From assembly GCF_022788715.1 (NCBI RefSeq), contig NZ_CP085167.1, positions 124,001 to 188,000 of the forward strand: 64,000 nt of DNA, in the 5' to 3' direction. Shown here piece by piece: positions 1 to 8,801 of this stretch. Under the pieces are notes generated by a model that did no database searches, was not told the origin of the DNA, and saw only the letters and a program-made list of their open reading frames with translations. Position numbers and translations under genes: made by a program. The stretch comes from Sulfitobacter sp. DSM 110093 (GTDB lineage Bacteria > Pseudomonadota > Alphaproteobacteria > Rhodobacterales > Rhodobacteraceae). Position 1 is the stretch's first letter. Each line of letters opens with the position of its first letter.

Positions 1-400
1 GAAGGCGATCGAAAGCCTGTTCACCGAGAAGATGAACCTCAGCCCGTGGATGATCTTGATCATGATGCAGCTCAGCTTCATCATCATGGGCACGTTCCTT
101 GATGATACCGCGATGCTGGTGATCGTGGCGCCGCTCTATGTGCCCTTGGTCGGTGCGCTGGGCTTTGATCTGATCTGGTATGGTATCCTTTATACGATCA
201 CCACGCAGATCGCCTATATGACGCCGCCGTTTGGCTATAACCTGTTCTTGATGCGCGCCATGGCTCCGCCGGAAATCACGTTGCGCGACATCTATGCCTC
301 GATCACGCCCTTCGTTCTGGTGATGGTCTTGGCGTTGATACTCGTCATGGTCTTCCCGCAGATCGCGACATGGCTGCCCGATTACATCTACGACAAATAA
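1..400 (+). CDS. dctM: TRAP transporter large permease (DctM), C-terminal part
   Basis: The reading frame is open from base 2, so the gene begins outside the window and only about 132 C-terminal residues are seen. They are very hydrophobic with several membrane segments and carry DctM-type motifs: a GTFLDDTAMLVIVAPLYVPL stretch and a TPPFGYNLF segment, both conserved in the large TRAP membrane subunit. DctM forms the transport channel, driven by a sodium or proton gradient and fed by a periplasmic binding protein. The binding protein follows after 50 bases, so the two form one operon; the small DctQ subunit is presumably just upstream of the window. The family is clear, the substrate is not. 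Confidence 0.92.
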   Translation, partial: KAIESLFTEKMNLSPWMILIMMQLSFIIMGTFLDDTAMLVIVAPLYVPLVGALGFDLIWYGILYTITTQIAYMTPPFGYNLFLMRAMAPPEITLRDIYASITPFVLVMVLALILVMVFPQIATWLPDYIYDK

Positions 401-450
401 CAACGAGAGCCGCGCGAAGACGGCCTGACATTTCAACAAAGGAGAGACGT

Positions 451-1488
451 ATGACCACTCGCAGAAAGTTCTTATCCGGGGCCGCCGTTGCCGCCCCAGC
501 GGCCCTTGCCGCGCCGTCCATTGTCCATGCCCAAGCGCCGATCAAATGGCGCATGCAGACCTATGCGGGCGCCGCATTGGGCGAGCAGGTGACCAAACCC
601 GCCGTCGATTACATCAACGCCGCCGCCAATGGCGAGATGGAGATCGAGCTGTTCTACGCCGACCAGATCGTCCCCACCGGCGAGCTTTTCCAAGCCATGC
701 AGCGCGGCACCATCGACATGGTGCATTCCGATGATGATAGCATGGCATCGCCCACACCGTTGCAGCAGTTCGGCGGGTATTTCCCCTTTGCGACCAAGCA
801 CATCCTCGACGTGCCGGTGCTGTTTAACCAATACGGGTTGGCCGATATCTGGAAAGAAGAATACGCCAAGGTTGGTGTCGAATGGCTGTCGGCTGCGGGC
901 CAAGACCCCTGTAACTTCAACACCACCAAAGAGATCAAATCGGTCGCCGATCTGGACGGTCTGAAGCTCTACACCTTCCCCACCGCGGGCCGCTTCCTGT
1001 CAAAGTTCGGCGTGGTGCCGGTGAACATTCCTTACGAGGACGCCGAAGTGGCGGTGCAGACCGGCGAGCTGGACGGTATGGCGTGGTCGGGCATCACCGA
1101 AGACTACACCGTCGGTTGGGCCGATGTGACCGACTACTTCCTGACCAACAACATCTCGGGCGCTTGGATCGGGTCGTTCTTTGTCAACCAGCAGCAGTGG
1201 GCCGATCTGCCGGATCACCTCAAGCAACTGGTCATGGCGGGGATCGAAGCGGGTCACACCTACCGCAACCAGTGGTACTGGGGCGGCGAGGCACGTCTGC
1301 GGGCGCAGGGCGACAAGCTCAAGCTCAGCACTGTGCCTGCCGATGAATGGGCCGAGGTCGAAAACGCGGCCAAGGACTTCTGGACAGAGATCGCCGAAGA
1401 AGGCGAAGTGCACGCCAAGATCGTGCAGATCTTCCGCGACTATAACGAAGTCATCAACAAAGCCGGTCCACCCTACACCAACGGCTGA
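451..1488 (+). CDS. dctP: TRAP transporter periplasmic binding protein (DctP family)
   Basis: 345 residues. The start is set at the ATG behind AAAGGAGAG rather than at the earlier in-frame ATG at 370, because it opens directly into a Tat-like signal (MTTRRKFLSG, then an Ala-rich stretch ending in VHAQA). The mature part is a DctP-fold protein resembling the TakP branch that binds 2-oxo acids (SGITEDY motif and a conserved R-F-L-S segment near residue 180). It captures a solute in the periplasm for the DctM/DctQ permease. TRAP proteins usually bind carboxylates or zwitterions. The amide-ligase and oxidation genes that follow suggest the ligand feeds that pathway, but this is inference. Confidence 0.88.
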   Translation: MTTRRKFLSGAAVAAPAALAAPSIVHAQAPIKWRMQTYAGAALGEQVTKPAVDYINAAANGEMEIELFYADQIVPTGELFQAMQRGTIDMVHSDDDSMASPTPLQQFGGYFPFATKHILDVPVLFNQYGLADIWKEEYAKVGVEWLSAAGQDPCNFNTTKEIKSVADLDGLKLYTFPTAGRFLSKFGVVPVNIPYEDAEVAVQTGELDGMAWSGITEDYTVGWADVTDYFLTNNISGAWIGSFFVNQQQWADLPDHLKQLVMAGIEAGHTYRNQWYWGGEARLRAQGDKLKLSTVPADEWAEVENAAKDFWTEIAEEGEVHAKIVQIFRDYNEVINKAGPPYTNG

Positions 1489-1497
1489 ACCGACAAC

Positions 1498-1522
1498 CGG
1501 GGGCGCGCTGCCAGCGCCCCCG
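1498..1522 (+). terminator. Intercistronic stem-loop after the binding-protein gene
   Basis: A 9-bp perfect stem (CGGGGGCGC with GCGCCCCCG) encloses a 7-base loop, between the DctP stop and the start of the next gene. There is no T-run, so it is more likely an RNA 3'-end stabiliser or partial terminator that raises binding-protein mRNA over the enzyme genes than a full stop. Confidence 0.5.
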
Positions 1523-1547
1523 CCTTACCCCCTGAAGTGGACAGAAC

Positions 1548-2912
1548 ATGCCCGGCACACTGACATTCGACGCGCTGAAAAAACTGGTCAAAGAGGGATC
1601 CGTCGACACGGTCCTTGCCTGCCTTGTGGATATGCAGGGCCGGTTGATGGGCAAGCGCTTCCATGCCGTGAACTTTGTTGAGACCTCTTACAAAGAGACC
1701 CATTGCTGCAACTACCTGCTGGCCACCGACCTAGAGATGAGCACGCCCGAAGGCTTTGCCTCCACCTCATGGGAGACGGGCTATGGCGACTACGTCATGC
1801 AGCCTGACCTTGATACGATCCGCCCGGTGCCGTGGCTCGAAGGGACCGTGATGGTGCTCTGCGATGTGCTGGATCACGACACGCATTCCCCGGTGCCCCA
1901 TTCCCCCCGCGCCATGTTGAAAAAACAGATCACGCGGCTGAAGGAACTGGGCTTTGACGCGATGATGGCCACCGAATTGGAGTTCTTCCTCTTCGAGCAG
2001 AGCTTTGACGCGCTGCGCAAAGATGGCTACCGCAACCTCGTGCCGTTCAGCGGCTACAACGAGGATTACAACATCTTCCAGACCACCAAAGAAGAGAACG
2101 TGATGCGCCCCGTGCGCAACCATCTCTTTGCCGCCGGTCTGCCGATTGAGAATTCCAAGGGCGAGGCCGAGGCGGGGCAGGAAGAGCTTAACATCCGCTA
2201 TTCTCCGGCCCTCGACTGTGCCGACTACCACACAATCGCGAAACACGCGGTCAAAGAAATCGCATGGCAGCAGGGGCAGGCGGCCAGCTTTTTGCCCAAG
2301 TGGCATAAAGACCGGGTCGGCTCCTCTAGCCATGTGCATCAGTCGCTGTGGAAAGACGGCAAGCCGATGTTTGTCGATGGCGACGACGAGTTGGGTATGT
2401 CCGACCTGATGCGTCACTACATGGCCGGTTTGATCGCATATGCGCCGGAATACACCTATTTCCTCGCGCCTTATGTGAACAGCTACAAGCGTTTCGCCAA
2501 AGGCACCTTTGCACCGACCAAAACCGTCTGGTCCGTCGACAACCGCACCGCCGGATTCCGCCTATGCGGGGCGGGGACCAAGGGCGTTCGGGTCGAATGC
2601 CGTATTGGCGGATCGGACTTGAACCCCTATCTGGCGCAGACGGTCATGCTGGCTGCCGGAATCAAAGGGATCGAAGACAAGATGGAACTGGCCCCGCCCA
2701 CACGCGGCGATGCTTATGGCGAGTCCGACGCTGTCGATATCCCCCAGACCCTGCGGGCAGCAACCGAGACCCTGCGCGGCTCGACCTTCCTGCGCGAGGC
2801 CTTGGGCGATGATGTAGTGACCCATTACACCCGCGCGGCGGAATGGGAGCAGGAAGAATTTGACCGGGTGGTGACCGATTGGGAAATCGCCCGTGGCTTT
2901 GAAAGGGCCTGA
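1548..2912 (+). CDS. Glutamine-synthetase-like gamma-glutamylamide ligase
   Basis: 454 residues of the glutamine synthetase fold. Visible catalytic and metal-site motifs are ELEFF (about residue 143), GEAEAGQEELNIRY (about 203-217), a GSSSHVHQS metal/ATP segment near 260, and NSYKRF...APTKTVWSVDNRTAGFR (about 311-337). It lacks the GlnA adenylylation region and belongs with the GlnT/PuuA-like enzymes that ligate glutamate to an amine other than ammonia. It stands 2 bases before an aldehyde dehydrogenase and is followed by an iron alcohol dehydrogenase. That is the set proposed for ethanolamine use through gamma-glutamylethanolamide (the Streptomyces GlnA4 neighbourhood). The amine substrate is inferred; a GlnT-type glutamine synthetase is the alternative. 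Confidence 0.85.
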   Translation: MPGTLTFDALKKLVKEGSVDTVLACLVDMQGRLMGKRFHAVNFVETSYKETHCCNYLLATDLEMSTPEGFASTSWETGYGDYVMQPDLDTIRPVPWLEGTVMVLCDVLDHDTHSPVPHSPRAMLKKQITRLKELGFDAMMATELEFFLFEQSFDALRKDGYRNLVPFSGYNEDYNIFQTTKEENVMRPVRNHLFAAGLPIENSKGEAEAGQEELNIRYSPALDCADYHTIAKHAVKEIAWQQGQAASFLPKWHKDRVGSSSHVHQSLWKDGKPMFVDGDDELGMSDLMRHYMAGLIAYAPEYTYFLAPYVNSYKRFAKGTFAPTKTVWSVDNRTAGFRLCGAGTKGVRVECRIGGSDLNPYLAQTVMLAAGIKGIEDKMELAPPTRGDAYGESDAVDIPQTLRAATETLRGSTFLREALGDDVVTHYTRAAEWEQEEFDRVVTDWEIARGFERA

Positions 2913-2914
2913 GA

Positions 2915-4288
2915 ATGACGACGGTAAAATGTATCTCTCCGATTGACGGTTCGGTCTATGCGGAACGCGAAACCCTAAGCAACGAAGCGGCGCTTGAGAC
3001 TGTTGCCCGCGCCCGCCGCGCGCAAAAGGCATGGGCGGCGCGGCCCCTGCAGGAACGTGTTGATCTGGTGATGGGCGCGTTGAAAGAGATTGAGAATTCG
3101 ACCGACCGCATGACCGAGGAACTGGCCCACCAAATGGGCCGTCCGGTGCGCTATGGCGGCGAATTCGGCGGTCTGCAGGAACGCACCAGCCACATGGCCA
3201 AGATCGCAGCCGATGCGCTGGCCCCTACGGTAATTGAAGACAGCGCCGCCTTTAGCCGCAAAATCATGCGTGAGCCGCATGGCGTGGTTTTCGTCGTGGC
3301 ACCGTGGAATTACCCCTACATGACCGCCAACAACACCATCGCGCCCGCGCTGATCGCGGGCAATTCGGTGATTCTGAAACATGCCTCGCAGACCATTCTG
3401 GTCGGCGAACACCTCGCCGATGCCTACCGCGCCGCTGGCGTGCCTGAGGATGTATTTCAGAATGTCGTGCTGAGCCATGACACCACATCGGCGCTGATCG
3501 CGGACAATGCGTTCGATTTCGTGAACTTCACCGGCTCTGTCGGCGGCGGGCAGGCTATGGAGCGTGCGGCGGCGGGCACATTCACAGGCGTCGCGACCGA
3601 GTTGGGCGGCAAAGACCCCGCCTATGTCCGGGCCGATGCCAACCTCGATGCGGCCGTCGATGGCGTGATGGACGGCGCGATGTTCAACGCGGGCCAGTGC
3701 TGCTGCGGGATCGAGCGGATCTATGTTCATGAAAGCCTATATGACGCTTTCGTCGAAAAGGCCGTGGCATGGGTGAACAACCTCCACCTCGGCAATCCGT
3801 TGGAGGAAACCACGACGCTTGGCCCAATGGCCAATGTCCGTTTCGCCGAAGAGGTCCGCGCCCAGATTGATGAGGCCGTCGCCGCAGGTGCCAAGGCGCA
3901 TATCGACAGAATGCCCGCCGATGATGGCGGCGCATACCTCACCCCGCAGGTGCTGACGGGTGTCACCCATGAGATGCGCGTCATGCGCGACGAAAGCTTT
4001 GGCCCCGTGGTCGGCATCATGCCGGTCAAGGACGACGAAGAAGCCATTGCGCTCATGAACGACAGCCAGTTCGGTCTGACCGCTGCGATCTTTACCGCTG
4101 ACGCTGACGCCGCCGAGGCCATCGGCCAGCGGCTGGAAACCGGCACCGTCTTCATGAACCGCGCCGATTACCTTGACCCGGCGCTTTGCTGGACCGGCTG
4201 TAAGCAGACTGGGCGCGGCGCGGGCCTGTCTGAACTGGGCTATCACGCGCTGACACGCCCCAAATCTTACCACCTCAAGAAAGCCTGA
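2915..4288 (+). CDS. NAD(P)-dependent aldehyde dehydrogenase
   Basis: 457 residues, ALDH superfamily. The nucleotide-binding WNYPY segment, NFTGSVGGG, the general-base glutamate in ATELGGKDP (about residue 229) and the nucleophilic cysteine in FNAGQCCCG (about 262) are all present. Three cysteines occur in a row at the active site. It starts 2 bases after the ligase stop and ends 3 bases before the alcohol dehydrogenase, so the three are one transcript. In the proposed route it would oxidise a gamma-glutamyl amino-aldehyde to the acid (gamma-glutamylglycine for ethanolamine). The chemistry is certain from the family, the substrate is inferred from context. Confidence 0.9.
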   Translation: MTTVKCISPIDGSVYAERETLSNEAALETVARARRAQKAWAARPLQERVDLVMGALKEIENSTDRMTEELAHQMGRPVRYGGEFGGLQERTSHMAKIAADALAPTVIEDSAAFSRKIMREPHGVVFVVAPWNYPYMTANNTIAPALIAGNSVILKHASQTILVGEHLADAYRAAGVPEDVFQNVVLSHDTTSALIADNAFDFVNFTGSVGGGQAMERAAAGTFTGVATELGGKDPAYVRADANLDAAVDGVMDGAMFNAGQCCCGIERIYVHESLYDAFVEKAVAWVNNLHLGNPLEETTTLGPMANVRFAEEVRAQIDEAVAAGAKAHIDRMPADDGGAYLTPQVLTGVTHEMRVMRDESFGPVVGIMPVKDDEEAIALMNDSQFGLTAAIFTADADAAEAIGQRLETGTVFMNRADYLDPALCWTGCKQTGRGAGLSELGYHALTRPKSYHLKKA

Positions 4289-4291
4289 GAC

Positions 4292-5437
4292 ATGTCCCTG
4301 ACTGCCAATTGGTCTTACCCCACCGCCATCCGTTTCGGCGCAGGCCGGATTAAAGAGATTGCCGAAGCCTGCGCCGCCGCAGGTATCAAAAACCCCCTGT
4401 TGGTCACCGACAAAGGGCTGGCCTATCTGCCGATCACCCAGTCCACGCTCGACCTGATGGAAGCCGCTGGCCTTGGCCGCGCGATGTTCTCGGACGTTGA
4501 CCCGAACCCGACCGAGATGAACGCCGAGGCGGGCATCAAGGTCTACCGCGATGGCGGCCATGACGGCGTGATCGCCTTCGGCGGCGGCTCCGGTCTTGAT
4601 CTGGGCAAGGTCATCGCCTTCATGGCGGGCCAAACGCGCCCCCTGTGGGATTTTGAAGATATCGGCGACTGGTGGACCCGCGCCGACCCCGATGGCATCG
4701 CGCCGATCGTGGCCGTGCCGACGACGGCTGGCACCGGATCTGAAGTGGGTCGCGCCAGCGTCATCACCAATTCCCAGAGCCATGAGAAAAAGATCATCTT
4801 CCACCCCAAAATGCTGCCCGCCGTTGTGATCTGCGACCCGGAGCTGACCGTGGGCATGCCGCCGATGATCACCGCAGGCACCGGGATGGACGCTTTCGCG
4901 CATTGCCTCGAAGCCTTCTGCTCCCCGCATTATCATCCGATGAGCCAAGGCATGGCGCTGGAAGGCATGCGTCTGGTCAAGGAATATCTGCCCCGCGCCT
5001 ATGCCGATGGTACTGATCTTGAGGCGCGCGGCCATATGATGTCTGCCGCGGCCATGGGCGCCACGGCGTTTCAAAAGGGTCTGGGCGCCATCCATGCCAT
5101 CAGCCACCCGATTGGCGCGGTGCATCACACGCACCACGGCACCACCAACGCGGTGGTCATGCAGCCCGTCTTGCGCATGAACCGCCCTGCGATCGAGGAC
5201 CGTTTGGCCAAGGCGGCGAGCTATCTTGATATCGTCGGCGGCTTTGACGGGTTTTACGATTTCGTCGGTAAGCTGAACGAAGAGTTGAACATCCCAAGCT
5301 CGCTGACCACCCTTGGTGTGACGGACCCGGATATCGACGCGCTGGTGGCCTCGGCTTTGCAAGACCCAAGCTGCGGCGGCAACCCGATTGAACTGACCAA
5401 AGAGAATGTCACGCAGCTGCTGCGCGACTGCTTTTAA
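4292..5437 (+). CDS. Iron-containing (group III) alcohol dehydrogenase
   Basis: 381 residues. It has the GGGSGLDLGK nucleotide-binding motif (about residue 96), TTAGTGSEV, and the metal site: Asp and His in GMDAFAHCLEAF (about 197-208) and His residues in HPIGAVHHTHHGT (about 271-283). The enzyme oxidises primary alcohols with NAD+. Next to the amide ligase and aldehyde dehydrogenase it would convert the hydroxyl of a gamma-glutamylated amino alcohol to the aldehyde. It is the last gene of the operon, followed by a strong hairpin. No amidase to release glutamate is seen nearby, so the last step must be encoded elsewhere if this route is right. Confidence 0.9.
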   Translation: MSLTANWSYPTAIRFGAGRIKEIAEACAAAGIKNPLLVTDKGLAYLPITQSTLDLMEAAGLGRAMFSDVDPNPTEMNAEAGIKVYRDGGHDGVIAFGGGSGLDLGKVIAFMAGQTRPLWDFEDIGDWWTRADPDGIAPIVAVPTTAGTGSEVGRASVITNSQSHEKKIIFHPKMLPAVVICDPELTVGMPPMITAGTGMDAFAHCLEAFCSPHYHPMSQGMALEGMRLVKEYLPRAYADGTDLEARGHMMSAAAMGATAFQKGLGAIHAISHPIGAVHHTHHGTTNAVVMQPVLRMNRPAIEDRLAKAASYLDIVGGFDGFYDFVGKLNEELNIPSSLTTLGVTDPDIDALVASALQDPSCGGNPIELTKENVTQLLRDCF

Positions 5438-5443
5438 AACGCA

Positions 5444-5475
5444 AAACGGGGGGCCGGATCATCGGCCCCCCGTTT
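5444..5475. terminator. Bidirectional terminator between adh and cytochrome c
   Basis: A 13-bp perfect stem (AAACGGGGGGCCG with CGGCCCCCCGTTT) around the loop GATCAT. The A-run on one flank and T-run on the other serve both converging transcripts. Confidence 0.85.
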
Positions 5476-5499
5476 ATTAGAAATCAGTGAAACGTCGGA

Positions 5500-5973
5500 T
5501 TATTCAGTCGTTTTGGCTTCTTCCATATCCGCTTCAGTAACCTCGGGCCCGACCGAGACCAAATATGCCCAAACATCCTTGGCGTCTTCTTCGTCTCTCA
5601 GACGATAAGACATCTTGGATTTGGCGCGGTTTGTGTCGAGATAGCTGGCCAGAAACTTCTTGGGATCGGCCACATATCCGGTGAAGTCTTCTTCGTTCCA
5701 CGCCAGCCCGGCTTCGCCAGCTTCAACGAGGGAATCGCCATAGCGGTAGTCTTCGACCGATCCCGCCGCACGGTTGTAGATCCCGTAGAGGTTCGGCCCG
5801 GTGCGGCCGCCTTTTTGGATGTCATTGCCTTCATCATCTTGAATCATGTGGCAGCTTTTGCATTTACGAAAGACCTTTTCCCCGGCTTCGGCATCACCGG
5901 AGGCATGGCTTTCCGCCCAGAGGGGCGTGGCCCCAAGGCAGATGGCGAAGATCGACGCGATACGCATGTTCAT
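5500..5973 (-). CDS. Periplasmic class I c-type cytochrome
   Basis: 157 residues. Residues 1-20 form a Sec signal peptide. The haem site is CKSCH at 38-42 and the likely axial methionine is M121 in KSKMSYRL, as in cytochrome c2/c551-type carriers. The C-terminus is a short acidic tail. The start is supported by AAGGAA six bases upstream. It probably shuttles electrons from the bc1 complex to an oxidase or other acceptor. It is monocistronic, transcribed away from idi and hemF. In phototrophic roseobacters a cytochrome c2 gene can lie with hem and idi genes in the photosynthesis cluster; no photosynthesis gene is present here. Confidence 0.9.
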   Translation of the reverse strand: MNMRIASIFAICLGATPLWAESHASGDAEAGEKVFRKCKSCHMIQDDEGNDIQKGGRTGPNLYGIYNRAAGSVEDYRYGDSLVEAGEAGLAWNEEDFTGYVADPKKFLASYLDTNRAKSKMSYRLRDEEDAKDVWAYLVSVGPEVTEADMEEAKTTE

Positions 5974-6168
5974 TTTGAGTTCCTTTGACTTTCGTTTGCG
6001 AAACTAGCGTTTGGGCCGTTGGGGTAAAGGTCTTGCGCTGCGCCAAAAGGTAGCATGGGCGCGACGCTGGCCGGTTAGCGGTTGAGACTATGAGGGTTTC
6101 CCCCGATAACTGCCGGTGAATTTCTTCTGGACCGAGGACGAGATGAACCAAACGGCGAGCCGCATCTG

Positions 6169-6699
6169 ATGGCGATTATGGTCCCTGCTTGGGTCGACGG
6201 CACCCTTCAACCGGTTGAAAAACTGGCCGCTCATGAGCGCGGTTTGCGGCATATGGCGGTTTCGGTATTTGTCATTGCAGAGGGCAAGCTGCTGTTGCAG
6301 CAGCGCGCGCTTGGTAAATACCATACCCCCGGCCTCTGGGCGAACACCTGCTGCACGCATCCGCAATGGGATGAGCCGCCCCAAGCCTGCGCCATCCGGC
6401 GTTTGGATGAGGAGTTGGGGATCACCGGGTTGGACCTTCAGCATCGCGGCCAAGTCGAATACCGCGCCGATGTCGGCGGCGGACTGATTGAACATGAGGT
6501 TGTTGAGGTCTTTCTTGCCCATGCAGACTCGGCACTGTCGATCACGGAAAACCCCGATGAGGTGATGGCGACGCGCTGGATCAGCCTAAACGATTTGCAC
6601 ACCAACCTCGCGCAGAACCCCGAAGAATATACGCCTTGGCTGCGGATCTACATGGCCGAACACGAAGGTCTGATCCTCGGCGATGGGGCGATGGAATAA
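6169..6699 (+). CDS. idi: Isopentenyl-diphosphate delta-isomerase, type I
   Basis: 176 residues, Nudix-fold isomerase interconverting isopentenyl and dimethylallyl diphosphate for isoprenoid synthesis. The catalytic cysteine is in NTCCTHP (C62), the Nudix-like helix is RRLDEELGI (78-85), and the metal glutamates are in EHEVVEVF (E108, E110). The ATG at 6169 has only a weak ribosome site; an in-frame ATG three codons later is equally possible. hemF begins 19 bases after its stop, so the two are probably co-transcribed, joining isoprenoid and haem precursor supply. In proteobacteria that use the MEP pathway this gene is optional, often kept for carotenoid or bacteriochlorophyll synthesis. Confidence 0.93.
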   Translation: MAIMVPAWVDGTLQPVEKLAAHERGLRHMAVSVFVIAEGKLLLQQRALGKYHTPGLWANTCCTHPQWDEPPQACAIRRLDEELGITGLDLQHRGQVEYRADVGGGLIEHEVVEVFLAHADSALSITENPDEVMATRWISLNDLHTNLAQNPEEYTPWLRIYMAEHEGLILGDGAME

Positions 6700-6718
6700 C
6701 AGCAAAGGCGGGCCAGAG

Positions 6719-7600
6719 ATGACCGAAGACATGCAAGACCAAAAGACACGCGCGGCGGACTGGTTCCGCAAGCTGCGCGATGACATCGTTCAGGCGTTCC
6801 ACGACATCGAAGCGCGTCATGTGGGCGAGGAAGAGGCCGGGAGTTTCGTGGTCAGCAAAACCACCCGCACCGCGCCCGATGGGTCAGACGCGGGTGGCGG
6901 TGAGATGTCCGTCATGCGCGGCGGGCGTGTGTTTGAGAAGGTGGGCGTGAATATCTCCACCGTTTACGGCACCTTGGGTGAACGGGCGCAAGTGGCGATG
7001 GCCGCGCGCAAAGGACTGCCGGGCATGGCCGATGATCCGCGCTTCTGGGCCTCAGGCATCAGTCTGGTCGCGCATATGCAAAACCCGCATGTGCCTGCCG
7101 TGCACATGAACACCCGCATGTTCTGGACCCCCCATGCCTGGTGGTTTGGCGGCGGCGCGGATTTGAACCCTTGTATCGAATATGACGAGGACACCGCCCA
7201 TTTCCATGCCGAGATGAAGGCGGCCTGCGACCCGCATGGCGCCACGCTCTATGACGAGTTGAAGGCTTGGGCGGATGAGTATTTCTACATCCCGCACCGC
7301 AAACGGGCGCGGGGTGTGGGCGGGATCTTCTATGATGACCGCAATAGCGGTGATTGGGCGGCGGATTTTGCCCTGACGCAGGATGTGGGCCGGGCGTTTC
7401 TGCCTGCCTATGTGCCACTGGTCGACAAGCGGCGCGAGATCGAGTGGGACATGGACGACAAGGACGTGCAACTGCGCCACCGTGGGCTCTATGCCGAGTA
7501 TAACCTCGTTTATGATCGGGGGACGAAGTTTGGTCTGGAGACAGGCCATGACCCTGATGCCGTGCTGATGAGCCTGCCACCGATGGCGAAGTGGGTTTGA
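6719..7600 (+). CDS. hemF: Oxygen-dependent coproporphyrinogen III oxidase
   Basis: 293 residues from the preferred ATG at 6719 (an earlier in-frame ATG at 6683 overlaps idi). HemF signatures are complete: SLVAHMQNPHVPAVHMNTR, WFGGGADLNP and RARGVGGIFYDD. The enzyme decarboxylates two propionates of coproporphyrinogen III to protoporphyrinogen IX, using O2. It follows idi closely and converges on hemE, with a hairpin between them. Confidence 0.95.
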   Translation: MTEDMQDQKTRAADWFRKLRDDIVQAFHDIEARHVGEEEAGSFVVSKTTRTAPDGSDAGGGEMSVMRGGRVFEKVGVNISTVYGTLGERAQVAMAARKGLPGMADDPRFWASGISLVAHMQNPHVPAVHMNTRMFWTPHAWWFGGGADLNPCIEYDEDTAHFHAEMKAACDPHGATLYDELKAWADEYFYIPHRKRARGVGGIFYDDRNSGDWAADFALTQDVGRAFLPAYVPLVDKRREIEWDMDDKDVQLRHRGLYAEYNLVYDRGTKFGLETGHDPDAVLMSLPPMAKWV

Positions 7601-7634
7601 AGTAGGACCCAGCCCGGGACAAGCCGCAGGCGCC

Positions 7635-7668
7635 GGGCCATCGCCTGCCTGCGGGCAGACGATGGCCC
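7635..7668. terminator. Stem-loop between convergent hemF and hemE
   Basis: The perfect 9-bp arms GGGCCATCG and CGATGGCCC enclose a smaller CTGCC/GGGCAG hairpin. Position between converging genes suggests a terminator, but there is no T-run on either side. Confidence 0.45.
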
Positions 7669-7676
7669 TCCGGGTC

Positions 7677-8717
7677 TTACCCGCGCGTCCCGCGCACGGT
7701 ATCAATCATCAACTGCACATTCTCCGGATCCGCATCCGGCGTGATGCCGTGGCCGAGATTAAAGATATGCGGCCCCTTCGACAGCGCATCGACAATCGCC
7801 CGCGTCTCCTGCACCAATGCATCCCCGCCCGTCACCATATGCGATGACTTGAGGTTGCCCTGCACACAGCCATGCGGCTGCACGTTCTCGGCGACCCACT
7901 CGGCACTGACACCGTCATCGACGGCAATGCAGTCTGCCCCAGTGGCCGCATGAAGGTTGGCAAACCGCGCCCCGGCACCGCGCGGGAAGGCGATGATCGG
8001 CACGCCCGGATGGCGGGCCTTGAGCGCGCTGATGATCTGGCGCAGCGGCTCGGTCGAATAACGGTCAAAATCGGTGCCTTGAAGCGACCCGGCCCAGCTG
8101 TCGAAGAGCTTCACCACCTCGGCCCCGGCTTGGATCTGCATGTCGAGGTATTCGATTGTGGCGAGCGTGATCCGCTCCATCAGCGCATCGAAAACCTCGG
8201 GGTTCTCATTTTTCAAGGCATGGGCTGGCCCCTGATCCGGCGTGCCTTTGCCCGCGATCATATAGGTGGCCACGGTCCATGGCGCGCCTGCGAAACCGAT
8301 CAGCGTGGTTTCCTCGGGCAGTTCGCGCGACAGGATGCGCACGGTCTCGTAAATCGGGGCGAGGTGGTCGTGAATGGCATCCGCCGGCTTCAGCGCTTCC
8401 ATCTCGGCCTTGGTGGTGATCGTCGACAGACGCGGCCCTTCGCCGGTGACAAACCACAGGTCCGCCCCAAGCGCCTGCGGCACCAGCAGAATGTCGGCAA
8501 AAAGGATCGAGCCATCAAACCCATAGCGCCGGATCGGCTGCAATGTGACTTCGGCGGCCAGTTCGGGGTTGTAGCAGAGCGACAGGAAATCCCCCGCCTT
8601 GGCCCGCGTCGCGCGGTACTCCGGCAGGTAGCGCCCGGCTTGGCGCATCATCCAGATCGGCGGGGTTGGCAGGGTTTCGCCCGCAAGGGCGCGCAGGATG
8701 GTCTTATTCGCAGTCAT
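7677..8717 (-). CDS. hemE: Uroporphyrinogen decarboxylase
   Basis: 346 residues, the usual length. The N-terminal signature [16 protein letters not shown] (conserved arginines that bind the substrate carboxylates) and the FADIL segment with the essential aspartate are present. The enzyme removes four acetate carboxyls of uroporphyrinogen III to give coproporphyrinogen III. It is divergent from hemC across 84 bases, so the two probably share a regulatory region. I looked there for a PpsR box (TGT-N12-ACA) and saw none. Confidence 0.96.
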   Translation of the reverse strand: MTANKTILRALAGETLPTPPIWMMRQAGRYLPEYRATRAKAGDFLSLCYNPELAAEVTLQPIRRYGFDGSILFADILLVPQALGADLWFVTGEGPRLSTITTKAEMEALKPADAIHDHLAPIYETVRILSRELPEETTLIGFAGAPWTVATYMIAGKGTPDQGPAHALKNENPEVFDALMERITLATIEYLDMQIQAGAEVVKLFDSWAGSLQGTDFDRYSTEPLRQIISALKARHPGVPIIAFPRGAGARFANLHAATGADCIAVDDGVSAEWVAENVQPHGCVQGNLKSSHMVTGGDALVQETRAIVDALSKGPHIFNLGHGITPDADPENVQLMIDTVRGTRG

Positions 8718-8801
8718 TATGGCGTTCCTAATTGTGGCAAACCCGTAGGTAGCGCAGGTACAGCAGTTGTCAGTTCATGTCGACGGGGGTAGGGATGCGT
8801 C

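Noticed and set aside
3737..5362. 541-codon open frame on the minus strand
   Set aside because: Fully antisense to the aldehyde and alcohol dehydrogenases; rich in His, Arg and Gly with no domain, a typical shadow frame in GC-rich DNA.
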